From positions 1,072,461-1,136,460 of the forward strand of contig NZ_JAFFQR010000112.1 in NCBI RefSeq assembly GCF_020736845.1: a stretch of 64,000 nt of DNA. Reading direction: 5' to 3'. Shown here piece after piece: positions 1-8,899 of the stretch. Origin of the DNA: Paenibacillus farraposensis. Lineage in GTDB: Bacteria; Bacillota; Bacilli; Paenibacillales; Paenibacillaceae. The notes beneath the pieces were generated by a model. It had not been told where the DNA came from, ran no database searches, and was given only the letters and a program-made list of their open reading frames with translations. The first letter of the stretch is position 1. Each line of letters starts with the position of its first letter. Position numbers and translations under genes: made by a program.

Positions 1-59
1 TAAAGAACATGAGGATGAGATTGATAGGGCTGCACAGTGGATGGCACGTTGTTGGATTG

Positions 60-425
60 TCAACAGTAAATCAGACAGCTTTTTTAAGGGCCTCTTAGCG
101 GTACTGAACAGGTGTCATGTATCCCAGTGTTCCGTGAATGCGATGCTAATTAAATCAGTTGACGTAATCATATAGTTCGACCTCCAAATGATGAAAGCTC
201 TGAAATTCCATCTGGTTTACGAACTCGGTTTTCATGACCTTGTAGGTGGCTTCCGCTACGGCATTGTCATAGGGACAGCCTTTCATGCTCAGAGAACGAC
301 CGATCTCAAAGGTTTCCAGAAGCTCGTCCATCTTTTCATTTTTAAATTCACTGCCACGGTCTGTATGAAACCACTGAATTTGATGCAGATCACCCTGTAC
401 TGTGCTTGTAAGAACACCGAGCTTC
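60..425 (-). pseudogene. Remnant of IS3-family transposase OrfB
   Basis: Read on the minus strand, a coherent peptide runs through a DDE-transposase C-terminal region. It has the motif HTDRGSEF, then CPYDNAVAEA and KTEFVNQ, then HRIHGTLGYMTPVQYR, all typical of the IS3/IS150 group. The D of TDRG and the E near EATYKVMKTE would be catalytic residues. The frame is broken by an in-frame TGA at about 155-157 and further stops downstream, and the N-terminal half is missing because unrelated sequence starts near 430. It is a dead fragment, not a functional insertion sequence. Confidence 0.75.
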
Positions 426-439
426 GACGCGAGTACATT

Positions 440-978
440 GAGAATTTACATGCTGGCGCAGCTCCAAGAGAAGAATTTCAACGATGAAGCCAATTCGTTT
501 CTCGCGAAGCAGCTAAGGGATTTTCAAGCGAAGAAGGACGAGTCTTACAAGATCGAGGGAACAAGGCTAGAAAAGAATCTGCATGCATGAGACTGAGAAG
601 CAGAAAGACAATGCCATCGCTGGCGGCATGACGCACTTGAGGCTACTGCAGAAGCTAGAGAGCCCGGAGCAGCAGAAAGCTTCGATCGGATCATCAAGTC
701 GCTCAACATAATGCCTAATTTAAAAAGCAGCGGTCACAGAGAATTCTCTGAAACAACTGCTTCTAGCGCTTAAATATCATGTAGCCGATCGGAACATCAA
801 CGAAATCAAGAAGTTCATCAGCAGCTATGTAGAGAAGGTTATCGTCTACAAGGAGCATGCAGAGCTTATCCTAAAGCTAAGTGTCGATGAAAAGCAAAAT
901 CCACAACCTCATGCGGTTGTGAATCTACATGGTGGAAGCGAGCCGTGGTGTGCCAAATCCACATTCGCCGCCGATTGA
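440..978 (+). pseudogene. Degraded C-terminal part of a large serine recombinase
   Basis: Two broken reading segments encode a lysine/glutamate-rich coiled-coil (FLAKQLRDFQAKKDES) and then NEIKKFISSYVEKVIVYKEH followed by AELILKLSVDE. These resemble the C-terminal coiled-coil and strand region of large serine recombinases (resolvase family). The segments lie in different frames with stops between them, the catalytic resolvase domain is absent, and the last segment stops at 976-978. It directly abuts the transposase remnant, so this stretch is a mobile-element scar. The family call rests on the pattern of the C-terminal motif only. Confidence 0.55.
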
Positions 979-1071
979 CGCTACGGTTGTTCGAGGGTGT
1001 TACATAGACGACTGCTTCTAATCCATGAATTGATCCGAGATGAGTGACGCTCAAAAGCGACGACGATCAGA

Positions 1072-2895
1072 TTATTGAGCGCTTGCCTTGCCAAGCAGTC
1101 CCTCCTCTTGCGCTTTGTTTATAGCGTCATCCCTGTTATTGACCCCAAGCTTTGAATAGAGGATCGATACATAGTTACGAATCGTACCTTCCGAGAGGAT
1201 CATGTTGGCAGCAATAGTTTTGTAACGGAGTCCCTGAAAAAGCTGCTCCAATATGTCCAACTCGCGTCTTGTTAATCCGTACGGATTAGATCCTACAGAT
1301 CCTCCCCCCTCCATTAGACGCAGGCTTTGCTGCTTCATCTCCTCAAACACCTGTTCCGCGATTTCTTGTGTAATAGACGTACCCCCCATATGAATGAGCC
1401 GGATTGTTTCTATTAATTCTTTTGGCTGGATAGACTTCAACAAATAGCCGACTGCTCCGTTCTGAAGTACGGTTACCGCTTGTTCTACCTCACTGAAGGT
1501 GCTCATGATAATAACTCGAAGATCAGGCCACTTTTCTTTTATCACTTTCAAAGCTTCGATACCATCCATTTCGGGCATACGGACATCCATTAAAATGACA
1601 TCCGGATGCACTTGTTCGCACAAGTCGATTGCGGCTTTCCCATTCTCCGCCGTACCTACAATCTGCAGATCCTCTTGTTCATCCAGTATCATCCTAAGGC
1701 TGTCTACAATCAACTGTTGATCATCTACGAGCACAATCCGAATCTTGCTCTGCAAATTTTCATGTCTTGGCACGGTACACAGGACGACAGTCCCTTCATC
1801 AGGATCAGAATGGACAGACATCTGGCCTGACAGCTCTAACATCCTCTCCTTCATTGTAGAAAGTCCGAAGCCTGGCAGAAGCTGTTCAGCGCCTTTTCCA
1901 TTATCTTGAATTTGAATCCTCAATTGCTTACTTTCGAAGTGCAGTTGAACCTGAATGGATGTTGCTTGTCCGTGACGCGCCGCATTCGTTAACGCTTCCT
2001 GAAGACAGCGGTACAGCGCCAGTTTAATTTGATTGGGCACGGAATATTCATCACCCATTGTACGAAACTTGACTTCTACGCCCGTTGTATCCTGAAATTT
2101 GTTCACCAGCTTTTGCAGTGATGAGGTAAAAGATGCATGGAGGCTGGACATCGACATCTGATGCAGATGTTTCCGAACCTCATCAAGCCCATTGCGGGAA
2201 GAGTCCAGGAGGGCGTCCAATCGCTCCAAGTGATCGCCGGTGACCGCTGGACGTAACGACTCCATCCCCATAATAATGGAAGTCAGTGTATGGCCGATCG
2301 TATCATGCAACTCCTTCGAAAGCCGGTTACGTTCTTCGATTAACGTCATCTGCTCGATTTGGACCACGTGTTGCCTCAGAATACGATTTTGCTCCCGAAT
2401 GATTCTGCCTTGGTTATGAGCGAGAATAGCTAATTGAAAAGCATAGCCTAATGTAAAAACGATCCCGTAGTTCAACATGACATTAAAGAGGATTTCCGTC
2501 CAGTCCTTGCCGGTTACGGAGCAGACGATAAACGGTACGACCCCAATAGATAAAAACGCTGTCCATCGAGAGGACTTGTTAATGCTTAATATGCCGATAA
2601 CAAAGCCAATCGGGATAAACCCCCATACATTAGATAAAGAATACAGGTTTAAGAAAATAACGAAACCACCCGATAAAACAATCTCTGAAATCAAATACCA
2701 TCGCAGATGAAATTGTTGAAGCAAGAACGGTATAGAGAAAGGAACAAAGGAAAGCGCAATAGCTACCCAAAGTGGCATCGGCAATTCATTCGTATAATTC
2801 CTGCACAAGCCGATAACTTGCGTGATCCACCATACGATACGTATACCAAATACGACCCAATCCGGCCACGACCAGCGTATAATCATTTGTTTCAT
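1072..2895 (-). CDS. DesK-type sensor histidine kinase fused to a NarL/LuxR response regulator
   Basis: This 607-residue protein combines a complete sensor kinase and a complete response regulator. Residues 1-160 hold four to six membrane segments. A HisKA_3 dimerisation box follows with phospho-acceptor His about 197 (KELHDTIGH). Next come a HATPase with an N box (NAARHG) and G box (DNGKGAE), a receiver domain (VLVDDQQ, phospho-acceptor in LMDVRMPEMDG) and a LuxR helix-turn-helix (LTRRELDILEQLFQGL). In Bacilli such kinases and regulators are normally separate genes. Here the junction (TVPRHENLQSKIRIV) is in frame with no stop. ATG 2895 is chosen because GAGG lies 6 nt upstream; a TTG at 2907 is also possible. 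A membrane anchor joined to a DNA-binding domain is unusual. The signal and targets are unknown; the esterase gene upstream is a candidate partner. Confidence 0.85.
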   Translation of the reverse strand: MKQMIIRWSWPDWVVFGIRIVWWITQVIGLCRNYTNELPMPLWVAIALSFVPFSIPFLLQQFHLRWYLISEIVLSGGFVIFLNLYSLSNVWGFIPIGFVIGILSINKSSRWTAFLSIGVVPFIVCSVTGKDWTEILFNVMLNYGIVFTLGYAFQLAILAHNQGRIIREQNRILRQHVVQIEQMTLIEERNRLSKELHDTIGHTLTSIIMGMESLRPAVTGDHLERLDALLDSSRNGLDEVRKHLHQMSMSSLHASFTSSLQKLVNKFQDTTGVEVKFRTMGDEYSVPNQIKLALYRCLQEALTNAARHGQATSIQVQLHFESKQLRIQIQDNGKGAEQLLPGFGLSTMKERMLELSGQMSVHSDPDEGTVVLCTVPRHENLQSKIRIVLVDDQQLIVDSLRMILDEQEDLQIVGTAENGKAAIDLCEQVHPDVILMDVRMPEMDGIEALKVIKEKWPDLRVIIMSTFSEVEQAVTVLQNGAVGYLLKSIQPKELIETIRLIHMGGTSITQEIAEQVFEEMKQQSLRLMEGGGSVGSNPYGLTRRELDILEQLFQGLRYKTIAANMILSEGTIRNYVSILYSKLGVNNRDDAINKAQEEGLLGKASAQ

Positions 2896-2959
2896 AGAGT
2901 ACCTCAATCCTTCACCTGATTGTTATCAGATTGTACCATATTCTGTTCCTTAAGAGGAG

Positions 2960-2993
2960 CAATCCCTGTCCCGGTTGCCCAAGAAAGGGATTG
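2960..2993 (-). terminator. Inverted repeat between esterase and kinase genes
   Basis: A perfect 8-bp inverted repeat, CAATCCCT/AGGGATTG, has an 18-nt spacer and sits between the esterase stop and the kinase start. No T-run follows it on the minus strand, so it may be a weak terminator, an attenuator or an operator rather than a classical terminator. Confidence 0.3.
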
Positions 2994-3004
2994 TCGTCAT
3001 GCTC

Positions 3005-4351
3005 TTACTTCATATGGGACGGGCTTGTTTTGCGAATTTGGAAAACAATGTCGAACTGCTCTAACAGGGATGCTTCAAAGTAAACCGGCGCGTTCGGGAC
3101 GAGTTGTCCCCCAAGGCTCAGCAACGGCCGCTTCTCTTTGACCCATTGATCAGCCTGTCCCTTAAGATGGCGATTATCCAACAAGAACATATCATATGGG
3201 ACTTTTCCAAGCGTATCATTGGTACTGTTCACATCCTGTGGAATCGTTTCCGCCTTAGTCTTGCCAGAAGCGACATCGCTGAATAAGGTAAACTGGCCCT
3301 CCGACGTTGTGCTGCCAACGACGACATAATCATCACCTAAACGTTCTTTCAAAAATTTTCCTGATCCATCAGGGTAGAATTTTTTATCGATAATGCCTTT
3401 GGCTACGTGGACATTGTGTGCCCATATCATCGATTTACCGCCTAATGCCTCTTGGGCCCATATTAAATGATCGGCCATAAATTGTTCATGCAGCTTCAAC
3501 ATACTTGGATAGTCACTAGGCACCAACATGGTTGTGAAGTTCTCTATCGCCTTCGCTGTTGCTTTCGCCCAGATTAGCTCAGATGAATCTTTCTCTGTAT
3601 TTGCCTGTTTGGTCTTGCCATCGAGCAATCGGACCACGTTCTCAGCGTTAGCCTTGAACTTTTCTTTCGCTTCTGGAGTCAGCTTCATATAATCCTGCAA
3701 GCTTCCAGTCACAGCCGGCATATCTTTATAATTTTTTTCCACTTCTGCCAGTACATCAGGCTGATGCTTCTTCACATAATCTAACACTTGATTATAGGTA
3801 TTCTGATCCATCCCCTTCAAGTCAAGCCCGATAAATTGGATTTTCTTCTTGTTTGATGGATCAGCATTATAATCCTTCATCCAATTTAGCATGGCTATAA
3901 TTTCCTCGTTCGGATACAATAGTTTCAAAAATTCTCTTGGATTTCCTTTTCCTGTTTGTATGTATTCATTCAGCTTTAAACCGTCTCCCCAATCCAATTC
4001 TATTCCGAAATTCGTAAAGCCCATCTGGGTGACCATATATTTCACAAGGCGAAACTTCATGGTGAAAATTTCGGAGCTTCCGTGCGTATTCTCCCCCAAT
4101 CCCACGTAATGGGCACTCCCAATCATGTTCTCAAACGGCTTTAGATCATCGAATGGTTGTGTCGGGTCTATCGTCTTCAACGGCTTTGCCTGTGATTCAA
4201 TCGATTTGACGATATTATTCTCGACCGGTTGTGCTGATTGGACGACTTCTACTGGTCGAGCTCCCTTGTCCCCGGCGCATCCTGCTGTTAGTATGGCTGC
4301 ACTAACCAAGGCAACCATTCCACTGTACATCTTTTTCTTATTCATCTTCAT
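3005..4351 (-). CDS. Erythromycin esterase family lipoprotein
   Basis: This 448-residue protein has an N-terminal lipoprotein signal (hydrophobic run ending ILTAGC), so it is probably anchored outside the membrane. The body carries the erythromycin-esterase family signature GLGENTHGSSEIF, a following ELDWGDG segment and MIWAHNVHVAKG, all with the conserved His/Glu residues of the EreA/EreB fold. The family includes macrolide-lactone hydrolases but most Bacillus-group members are uncharacterised, and a lipoprotein form is not a typical resistance enzyme. ATG 4351 follows GGGGTGG; an in-frame GTG lies at 4360. It is co-directional with the downstream fused kinase-regulator (109 bp gap). Confidence 0.82.
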   Translation of the reverse strand: MKMNKKKMYSGMVALVSAAILTAGCAGDKGARPVEVVQSAQPVENNIVKSIESQAKPLKTIDPTQPFDDLKPFENMIGSAHYVGLGENTHGSSEIFTMKFRLVKYMVTQMGFTNFGIELDWGDGLKLNEYIQTGKGNPREFLKLLYPNEEIIAMLNWMKDYNADPSNKKKIQFIGLDLKGMDQNTYNQVLDYVKKHQPDVLAEVEKNYKDMPAVTGSLQDYMKLTPEAKEKFKANAENVVRLLDGKTKQANTEKDSSELIWAKATAKAIENFTTMLVPSDYPSMLKLHEQFMADHLIWAQEALGGKSMIWAHNVHVAKGIIDKKFYPDGSGKFLKERLGDDYVVVGSTTSEGQFTLFSDVASGKTKAETIPQDVNSTNDTLGKVPYDMFLLDNRHLKGQADQWVKEKRPLLSLGGQLVPNAPVYFEASLLEQFDIVFQIRKTSPSHMK

Positions 4352-4660
4352 CGTTTCCACCCCATCGAATTATTTAAGCAAGATTGGTCTGCAAGCTAAC
4401 ACCATGCATCAATTGCTATAATCCGATTGTCACTCATGCACCATCACTTTTCATAGTTACGAACTGTCATGAATTTTTTTGACAAGCATCACGAGAATTT
4501 GATTACTGTTCCTCACTATCGGAGATGACAACCCGTGAATGATAATGGTTTCATCGAATCGATAACAGAGAAGGTTAGAATAAAAAATGGAAAAGGAGTT
4601 TTGAAGAGATATCAATCGATTCGACATGCTAACTAATTCATTGGAAAGGAAGAATTTTTA
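4352..4660. other. Divergent intergenic region between esterase and CPBP genes
   Basis: About 310 bp separate the minus-strand esterase from the plus-strand protease and must hold both promoters. A TTGACA hexamer is visible at 4479-4484, but no convincing -10 box follows at the usual distance. No reading frame, riboswitch or strong hairpin was recognised. Confidence 0.5.
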
Positions 4661-5554
4661 ATGAGATCGTACACAGCAACACCACGAACCGAGGATCGAG
4701 TCCAACGTGCCAGAACAGGACTTCGGCTCTACCTAGGCATCTTATTCGTCATTAGTATTATCCTGAATACAATAGTAATCATGACTAAAAGCATCCCACT
4801 TATCGTGGTGTACATGTTTACACCCGCACTGTCTTCCATTCTAGCGCGCATCCTACTGCGTGAGGGATTTAAAGACGTATCATTCAGTCTTAACAATACG
4901 AAAATATGGAAAGGCATTGGATTAGCCCTGCTATTGCCTATGGTCATCTGTGGGATCACTTACTCCATTGCCTGGCTTAGCGGACTGGCTGTGTTTCAAC
5001 TTCCTCAAGGTGGTACGTTAGAACCGGTCTATCATTTACTTGGACTGCAGTATCTACCGACACCGCTGCACTTCGTTTTAATAGTCGTTGTGACTGGAAT
5101 CTTAGGAAGCTTGATCAACTTGATCCCGGTTATGGGGGAAGAACTCGGCTGGCGAGGTTATATGCTCACACGGTTGGTCGATGCCAAAGTTAAGCGCCCA
5201 ATTCTTATTAGCGGATTAATCTGGGCAACGTGGCACGTTCCAATCGTGATTGTCGGTTTATACGCCGCAGGATCGTCTGTCATTCTTTCCGTGCTTGGCA
5301 TCTACCTATGTATCGTGCCATTCAGCTTTATTACCGCCCGTTTGCGATTAATCACAGGCAGCGTCTGGCCTTCGGTCATCATCCATGCCACATGGAATGC
5401 CACTATTCAAGGGCCTTTCACACGTGCAACTACAGGAAATCAATCTGAGATTTGGATCGGAGAATCCGGCCTGATTACCGCTCTGATTATCTTGATTACT
5501 GCAATCATTATGTCCCGAGCAACGATGCGCGGGCACAAACCATTAAATAATTGA
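4661..5554 (+). CDS. CPBP family intramembrane glutamic protease (CAAX/Abi)
   Basis: This 297-residue polytopic membrane protein has the family motifs in order: EELGWRGY (glutamate pair plus Arg) near residue 165, WATWHVPI about 25 residues later, and HATWNAT near residue 245. These are the catalytic Glu/His residues of CPBP (CAAX-prenyl-protease-like) enzymes. Members process membrane peptides, serve in bacteriocin self-immunity or cleave regulators; the substrate here is unknown. The start follows GGAAAGGAAG. A terminator-like hairpin lies about 200 bp downstream. Proximity to the sensor kinase and esterase lipoprotein suggests an envelope-related role, but that is inference. Confidence 0.85.
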   Translation: MRSYTATPRTEDRVQRARTGLRLYLGILFVISIILNTIVIMTKSIPLIVVYMFTPALSSILARILLREGFKDVSFSLNNTKIWKGIGLALLLPMVICGITYSIAWLSGLAVFQLPQGGTLEPVYHLLGLQYLPTPLHFVLIVVVTGILGSLINLIPVMGEELGWRGYMLTRLVDAKVKRPILISGLIWATWHVPIVIVGLYAAGSSVILSVLGIYLCIVPFSFITARLRLITGSVWPSVIIHATWNATIQGPFTRATTGNQSEIWIGESGLITALIILITAIIMSRATMRGHKPLNN

Positions 5555-5754
5555 TTTTTAAGTGATGAAACAAAAAAAATAAATTTGAAGGGTTGAATCT
5601 ACCTGCTGTTCTACAGGATTGCAAATATAGCTATAGTACCCCTCAATGAGATTGTTTACCTGGTCTAATGCTATATCGTCTACAGCACTTCTCTAAAATA
5701 ATGTTAAAAATCCTTTCGTCTACCAGCCGTCTGCAAATAGTCCGATAAACAGCA

Positions 5755-5780
5755 AAAAAACCGCTATTAAGCGGTTTTTT
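5755..5780. terminator. Bidirectional Rho-independent terminator
   Basis: The stem CCGCT/AGCGG is flanked by A6 on the left and T6 on the right, making a classical bidirectional terminator. On the minus strand it follows the tmRNA-like fragment at 5783-5814 immediately, as a terminator would follow ssrA. On the plus strand it could end the CPBP transcript. Confidence 0.75.
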
Positions 5781-5782
5781 CT

Positions 5783-5814
5783 AATGGAGGTGAGGGGAGG
5801 CGAGCCTCTGTCTC
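5783..5814 (-). other. Fragment resembling the 3' end of tmRNA (possible att site scar)
   Basis: On the minus strand this reads GACAGAGG, then CTCGCCT, then CCCCT, then CACCTCCATTA. That resembles a T-arm (stem AGAGG/CCCCT, degenerate TTCGANT loop) followed by the acceptor strand of Bacillales tmRNA, with a few substitutions, and then a strong terminator. No 5' half of ssrA was found nearby. The 3' end of ssrA is a common integration site for islands, and the spike/toxin island starts just to the right. The comparison is from memory, not a covariance search. Confidence 0.4.
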
Positions 5815-5827
5815 AATAATTGAAAAC

Positions 5828-5847
5828 GCCCGATTCAAGAATCAGGC
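5828..5847 (-). terminator. Small hairpin with short T-run (minus strand)
   Basis: GCCTGATTC/GAATCGGGC forms a 9-bp hairpin with one wobble on the minus strand, followed by GTTTTC. It could terminate transcription entering from the island side just before the tmRNA-like fragment. Confidence 0.4.
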
Positions 5848-6266
5848 ATCTCCCTAGTTAATCTATTAATTCGTCAACAATCGGTCAACTCTACTATTTC
5901 CTCGCCACTGTTTCAAGCTTTCAATTCATCTGTACTACTCTCAAAACCCGCTCCAACACTGCAATATCAGCGATCTGTACCATTCCTAACCAGCAAAGCC
6001 ACCGATTCCACATGTGTCGAGACGATGGAAAGGATATACTCCCTGTTTCCTCCTATTATATGCTTTTTTCTACTCTACATTTCCCTCCCGTATCACCTGC
6101 TTCCAAAAATACACATAGTAAATACCCCAACCAATGGGGTCATTCTGTAAAATAAATATCTCTTTTAACCGATAAATACATATGCTGGATTTAATGATAA
6201 CATTATATGCTAGATGGAAATCTTTAAATGAAATTTACCAAAAACAACTACAAGAAGGAGACTCAC
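5848..6266. other. Non-coding stretch upstream of the first spike gene
   Basis: This 420-bp stretch has no convincing gene. A short minus-strand frame (about 40 codons, near 5920-6055) is preceded by AGGAGG but resembles nothing recognised. The right end should hold the promoter of the spike operon; no clear -35/-10 pair was assigned. Confidence 0.4.
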
Positions 6267-7769
6267 ATGGAAAACACCGTGACTTACGGTCATATTGAAG
6301 TGATACCTTATGAATTCGTTCGCCTTCACGAGCTTAAAATCCTGAAGACATTTAATGATCATGCCCGCATGATTTGTACAGGTATCATTTCGGAAGATAA
6401 GCGAGAAATGTATGTACGTGCTTCGGATGAAGAAACTCAGGTCAAAGCTTTTGTCACAGATAAAAATGGAAACCGACACCCCTTGTTTCGAGGTATTGCC
6501 TTAGATGTCGAGGAGAAGGTCGTTCATGGCATCCATTACCTGACCTTTGAAGCTATATCTCATACTTATGAACTGGATATCAAGCGGAATAAACGCTCCT
6601 TTCAAAATCCCAAGCTCACCTACACGGGGCTGATCGAAAGTATTGTATCTAGCTACCCCAAAGCAGAAGCCATGGATATGGTGTCCCATAAAAAGCCTAT
6701 CGGCACCTTTATCATGCAATATGATGAAACCGACTGGCAATTTCTGAAACGGATGGCGTCTCACTTCTACTCGCCACTCATTCCTGCGGTGGGTTATGGG
6801 GTACCAAAGTTTTATTTTGGCCTACCTATGGGACTCAGCAAAGGAGAAATACATGCTACCAATTATAAAGTAACCAAACGAGTAGCTGACTTCCAAACCG
6901 CCTCGGAGAACCATATCCCCGGTGTGCGTGATGCCGATTTTATCCAGTATGAAGTTGAAACGGAAAAGTTGCTAGATCCTGGCTATGAAGTAACCTTTCA
7001 AGGTCATAAGCTGATCGTAGCTGAGGTGCTGACAGAGATGAAAGACGGGGTGCTGACCCATACCGCCAAGCTGTCACAACGAAGCGGTCTACGTCCTATT
7101 AAAGACTACAATCGTTCCATTATCGGTGCTTCCATTCAGGGCAAGGTACTGAGCGTTCGTCGGGACAAAGTCCGCGCCCAGCTCGATATGGACGATCAGC
7201 AAGATCCAAATACCGATTACTGGTTCCCCTACTCTACGATTTATGCATCTGCGGATAACACGGGCTGGTATTGCATGCCTGAAGACGGAGACAGCATTCG
7301 TATCTATTTTCCGAGTTATAAGGAAGAAGAAGGGTACGCGATCAGCTCAGTTAAAAGAGAACCGCAGCCTCCCGCCAGAAAATCTTCTGCCGCTTCTGGA
7401 CATGCGGCAGCTTCTGCTTCACCTACCGGACCAAAATCTAGTGTGCCATTGTCTGCGGCAGCTCCTGCACCGGATCGAATGGCTGATCCCGCCATTAAGA
7501 CACTACGAACCAAATATGGCAAAGAAATCATGCTCGCCCCGGATCAAATCGTCATCTCCGGCAACGGCATGTCCATTGTCATTAACGATAAAACGGGCAT
7601 TGATATTGTAAGCGGGAAAAATGTAAGCATTAGCGCAGCCTCCGATATCGTTATGAGTTCCGGTAACATCCAGCTTTCCGCCGGAAAAATCGAGCTATTT
7701 GGTAAAGGTAATACCATTACGCTGGATGATAAAACGACCTTCTCTGGTACGGAAATCAAGATGAACTAA
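6267..7769 (+). CDS. VgrG/gpD-like spike protein of a contractile injection system (first copy)
   Basis: This 500-residue protein has the VgrG/late-control-D layout. A gp27-like domain (residues 1 to about 290, with GTFIMQYDETDWQFLKRMAS) is followed by a gp5-like OB domain (YNRSIIGASIQGKVL, LDMDDQQDP, WFPYS). An Ala/Pro/Ser-rich linker (about 375-405) leads to a short beta-rich repeat tail with alternating V/I/G/S (SISAASDIVMSSGNIQLSAG) that ends without a toxin. It shares clear homology with the second copy at 10547-13501. Such proteins form the trimeric tip that punctures target membranes. ATG 6267 is chosen for AAGGAGA upstream. It is the first gene of a tight co-directional cluster; no sheath or tube genes are nearby. 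Confidence 0.85.
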   Translation: MENTVTYGHIEVIPYEFVRLHELKILKTFNDHARMICTGIISEDKREMYVRASDEETQVKAFVTDKNGNRHPLFRGIALDVEEKVVHGIHYLTFEAISHTYELDIKRNKRSFQNPKLTYTGLIESIVSSYPKAEAMDMVSHKKPIGTFIMQYDETDWQFLKRMASHFYSPLIPAVGYGVPKFYFGLPMGLSKGEIHATNYKVTKRVADFQTASENHIPGVRDADFIQYEVETEKLLDPGYEVTFQGHKLIVAEVLTEMKDGVLTHTAKLSQRSGLRPIKDYNRSIIGASIQGKVLSVRRDKVRAQLDMDDQQDPNTDYWFPYSTIYASADNTGWYCMPEDGDSIRIYFPSYKEEEGYAISSVKREPQPPARKSSAASGHAAASASPTGPKSSVPLSAAAPAPDRMADPAIKTLRTKYGKEIMLAPDQIVISGNGMSIVINDKTGIDIVSGKNVSISAASDIVMSSGNIQLSAGKIELFGKGNTITLDDKTTFSGTEIKMN

Positions 7770-7783
7770 CGGGAGGTTAGTAG

Positions 7784-8887
7784 ATGGATAAACAAGCAGC
7801 ATTACACCATTTTAAGGAACATCATTTTACACCTTTGCTAGACATTCAGTTGGACATGCTGGAAGCCAAGTTTCATCGCTACCAAGCTCAACTGATCTCT
7901 GATTTCAAAGAATCGTTCATGAATTTGTGTGTACACATTCTGAGCATACAGCAACAAGGTCAAAAAGAACCGATTGGTTATATCCACTATTCTTTCTTGC
8001 GCACGCAGATTCTTGAACAATCCTACCTATATATGGTCGAGGCTTATTCAGCAGAATGGTACGAAGATGTTTCGGATTGTAAGTTAACCTATGACGCGTC
8101 ATGGGCCTATGCACCGATGAGTGCCATGTTGGAAACCTTGGAGCAGGAACGAAAAATATATATGGGGACGATCACTTCTGTGGACGTTGAACGACTAATG
8201 CTGGAATCCGCTCCTTTTTTCCACCAGTTTGTGAACTCCCTCCTGCGCTTAGGGATGGCAGAAGTGGTTCAAATGCCTGAGTATCTCGCCATTCATAAAG
8301 CTGATCGTTTAGCCATCCGAACGGGCGAGTACAAGGATATCAGCGAGAATCTATATGTCGAAGATCGGGAAGCTCTTCTTGCAGATCATGTGAGAGAGCA
8401 ATTGATGCAATCCAGTGAAGAAGAGCCTTATGTTTACGAAAACCTAAAGCGGCTCTCTCTTCCCCACCTCCACTTGATCCAAAAGGATTTACGCTATAAC
8501 GATTTTAGCCACAGTGACTTACGGGAAAGCCAGTTTCACACCTGCATATTGATCGGGAGCATCTGGCAACGAGCGAATCTGGAAGGAGGCAGCTTTCAGG
8601 GATGCCTACTGACCGACACGGATTTTAGATATAGCGATTTGAAAGGTGTTAACTTCACCAGTGCCAGCGGACAGCCGTATCGGGAACACGGAGTTCGAGT
8701 ACCGGGGCTATGCGGGATACGTTTTGAACACGCCAATCTGGATGGGGCTGATTTTACGGATGTACATTCGTTTGAACATGCGTATTTTGAGGGGGCTTCG
8801 ATGCAAGGAACCCTTGTCCCGCGAAAGTACCAACAACATTGGAAGCTGAATGAAGCACAACGTCAATCCATCGTGTGGACAGAGTAA
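7784..8887 (+). CDS. Pentapeptide-repeat protein of the spike cluster
   Basis: This 367-residue protein has an unrecognised alpha-helical N-terminal part (residues 1 to about 235) and a C-terminal run of pentapeptide repeats of the A(D/N)LXX type (about 240-345; YNDFSHSDLRESQF, RANLEGGSFQG, FRYSDLKGVNF, HANLDGADF). The repeats should fold into a right-handed quadrilateral beta-helix. The gene starts 14 bp after the first VgrG with AGGTTAG-type spacing, so it is co-translated. In similar Bacillota clusters pentapeptide proteins accompany VgrG and DUF4280 proteins; an adaptor or chaperone role in loading the spike is a reasonable guess but unproven. Confidence 0.75.
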   Translation: MDKQAALHHFKEHHFTPLLDIQLDMLEAKFHRYQAQLISDFKESFMNLCVHILSIQQQGQKEPIGYIHYSFLRTQILEQSYLYMVEAYSAEWYEDVSDCKLTYDASWAYAPMSAMLETLEQERKIYMGTITSVDVERLMLESAPFFHQFVNSLLRLGMAEVVQMPEYLAIHKADRLAIRTGEYKDISENLYVEDREALLADHVREQLMQSSEEEPYVYENLKRLSLPHLHLIQKDLRYNDFSHSDLRESQFHTCILIGSIWQRANLEGGSFQGCLLTDTDFRYSDLKGVNFTSASGQPYREHGVRVPGLCGIRFEHANLDGADFTDVHSFEHAYFEGASMQGTLVPRKYQQHWKLNEAQRQSIVWTE

Positions 8888-8899
8888 GGAGGAATGTAT

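Noticed and set aside
5555-5755. Possible coding remnant on the minus strand after the CPBP gene
   Set aside because: Only about 30 plausible residues in one frame with flanking stops and no family pattern; too little to support a pseudogene.
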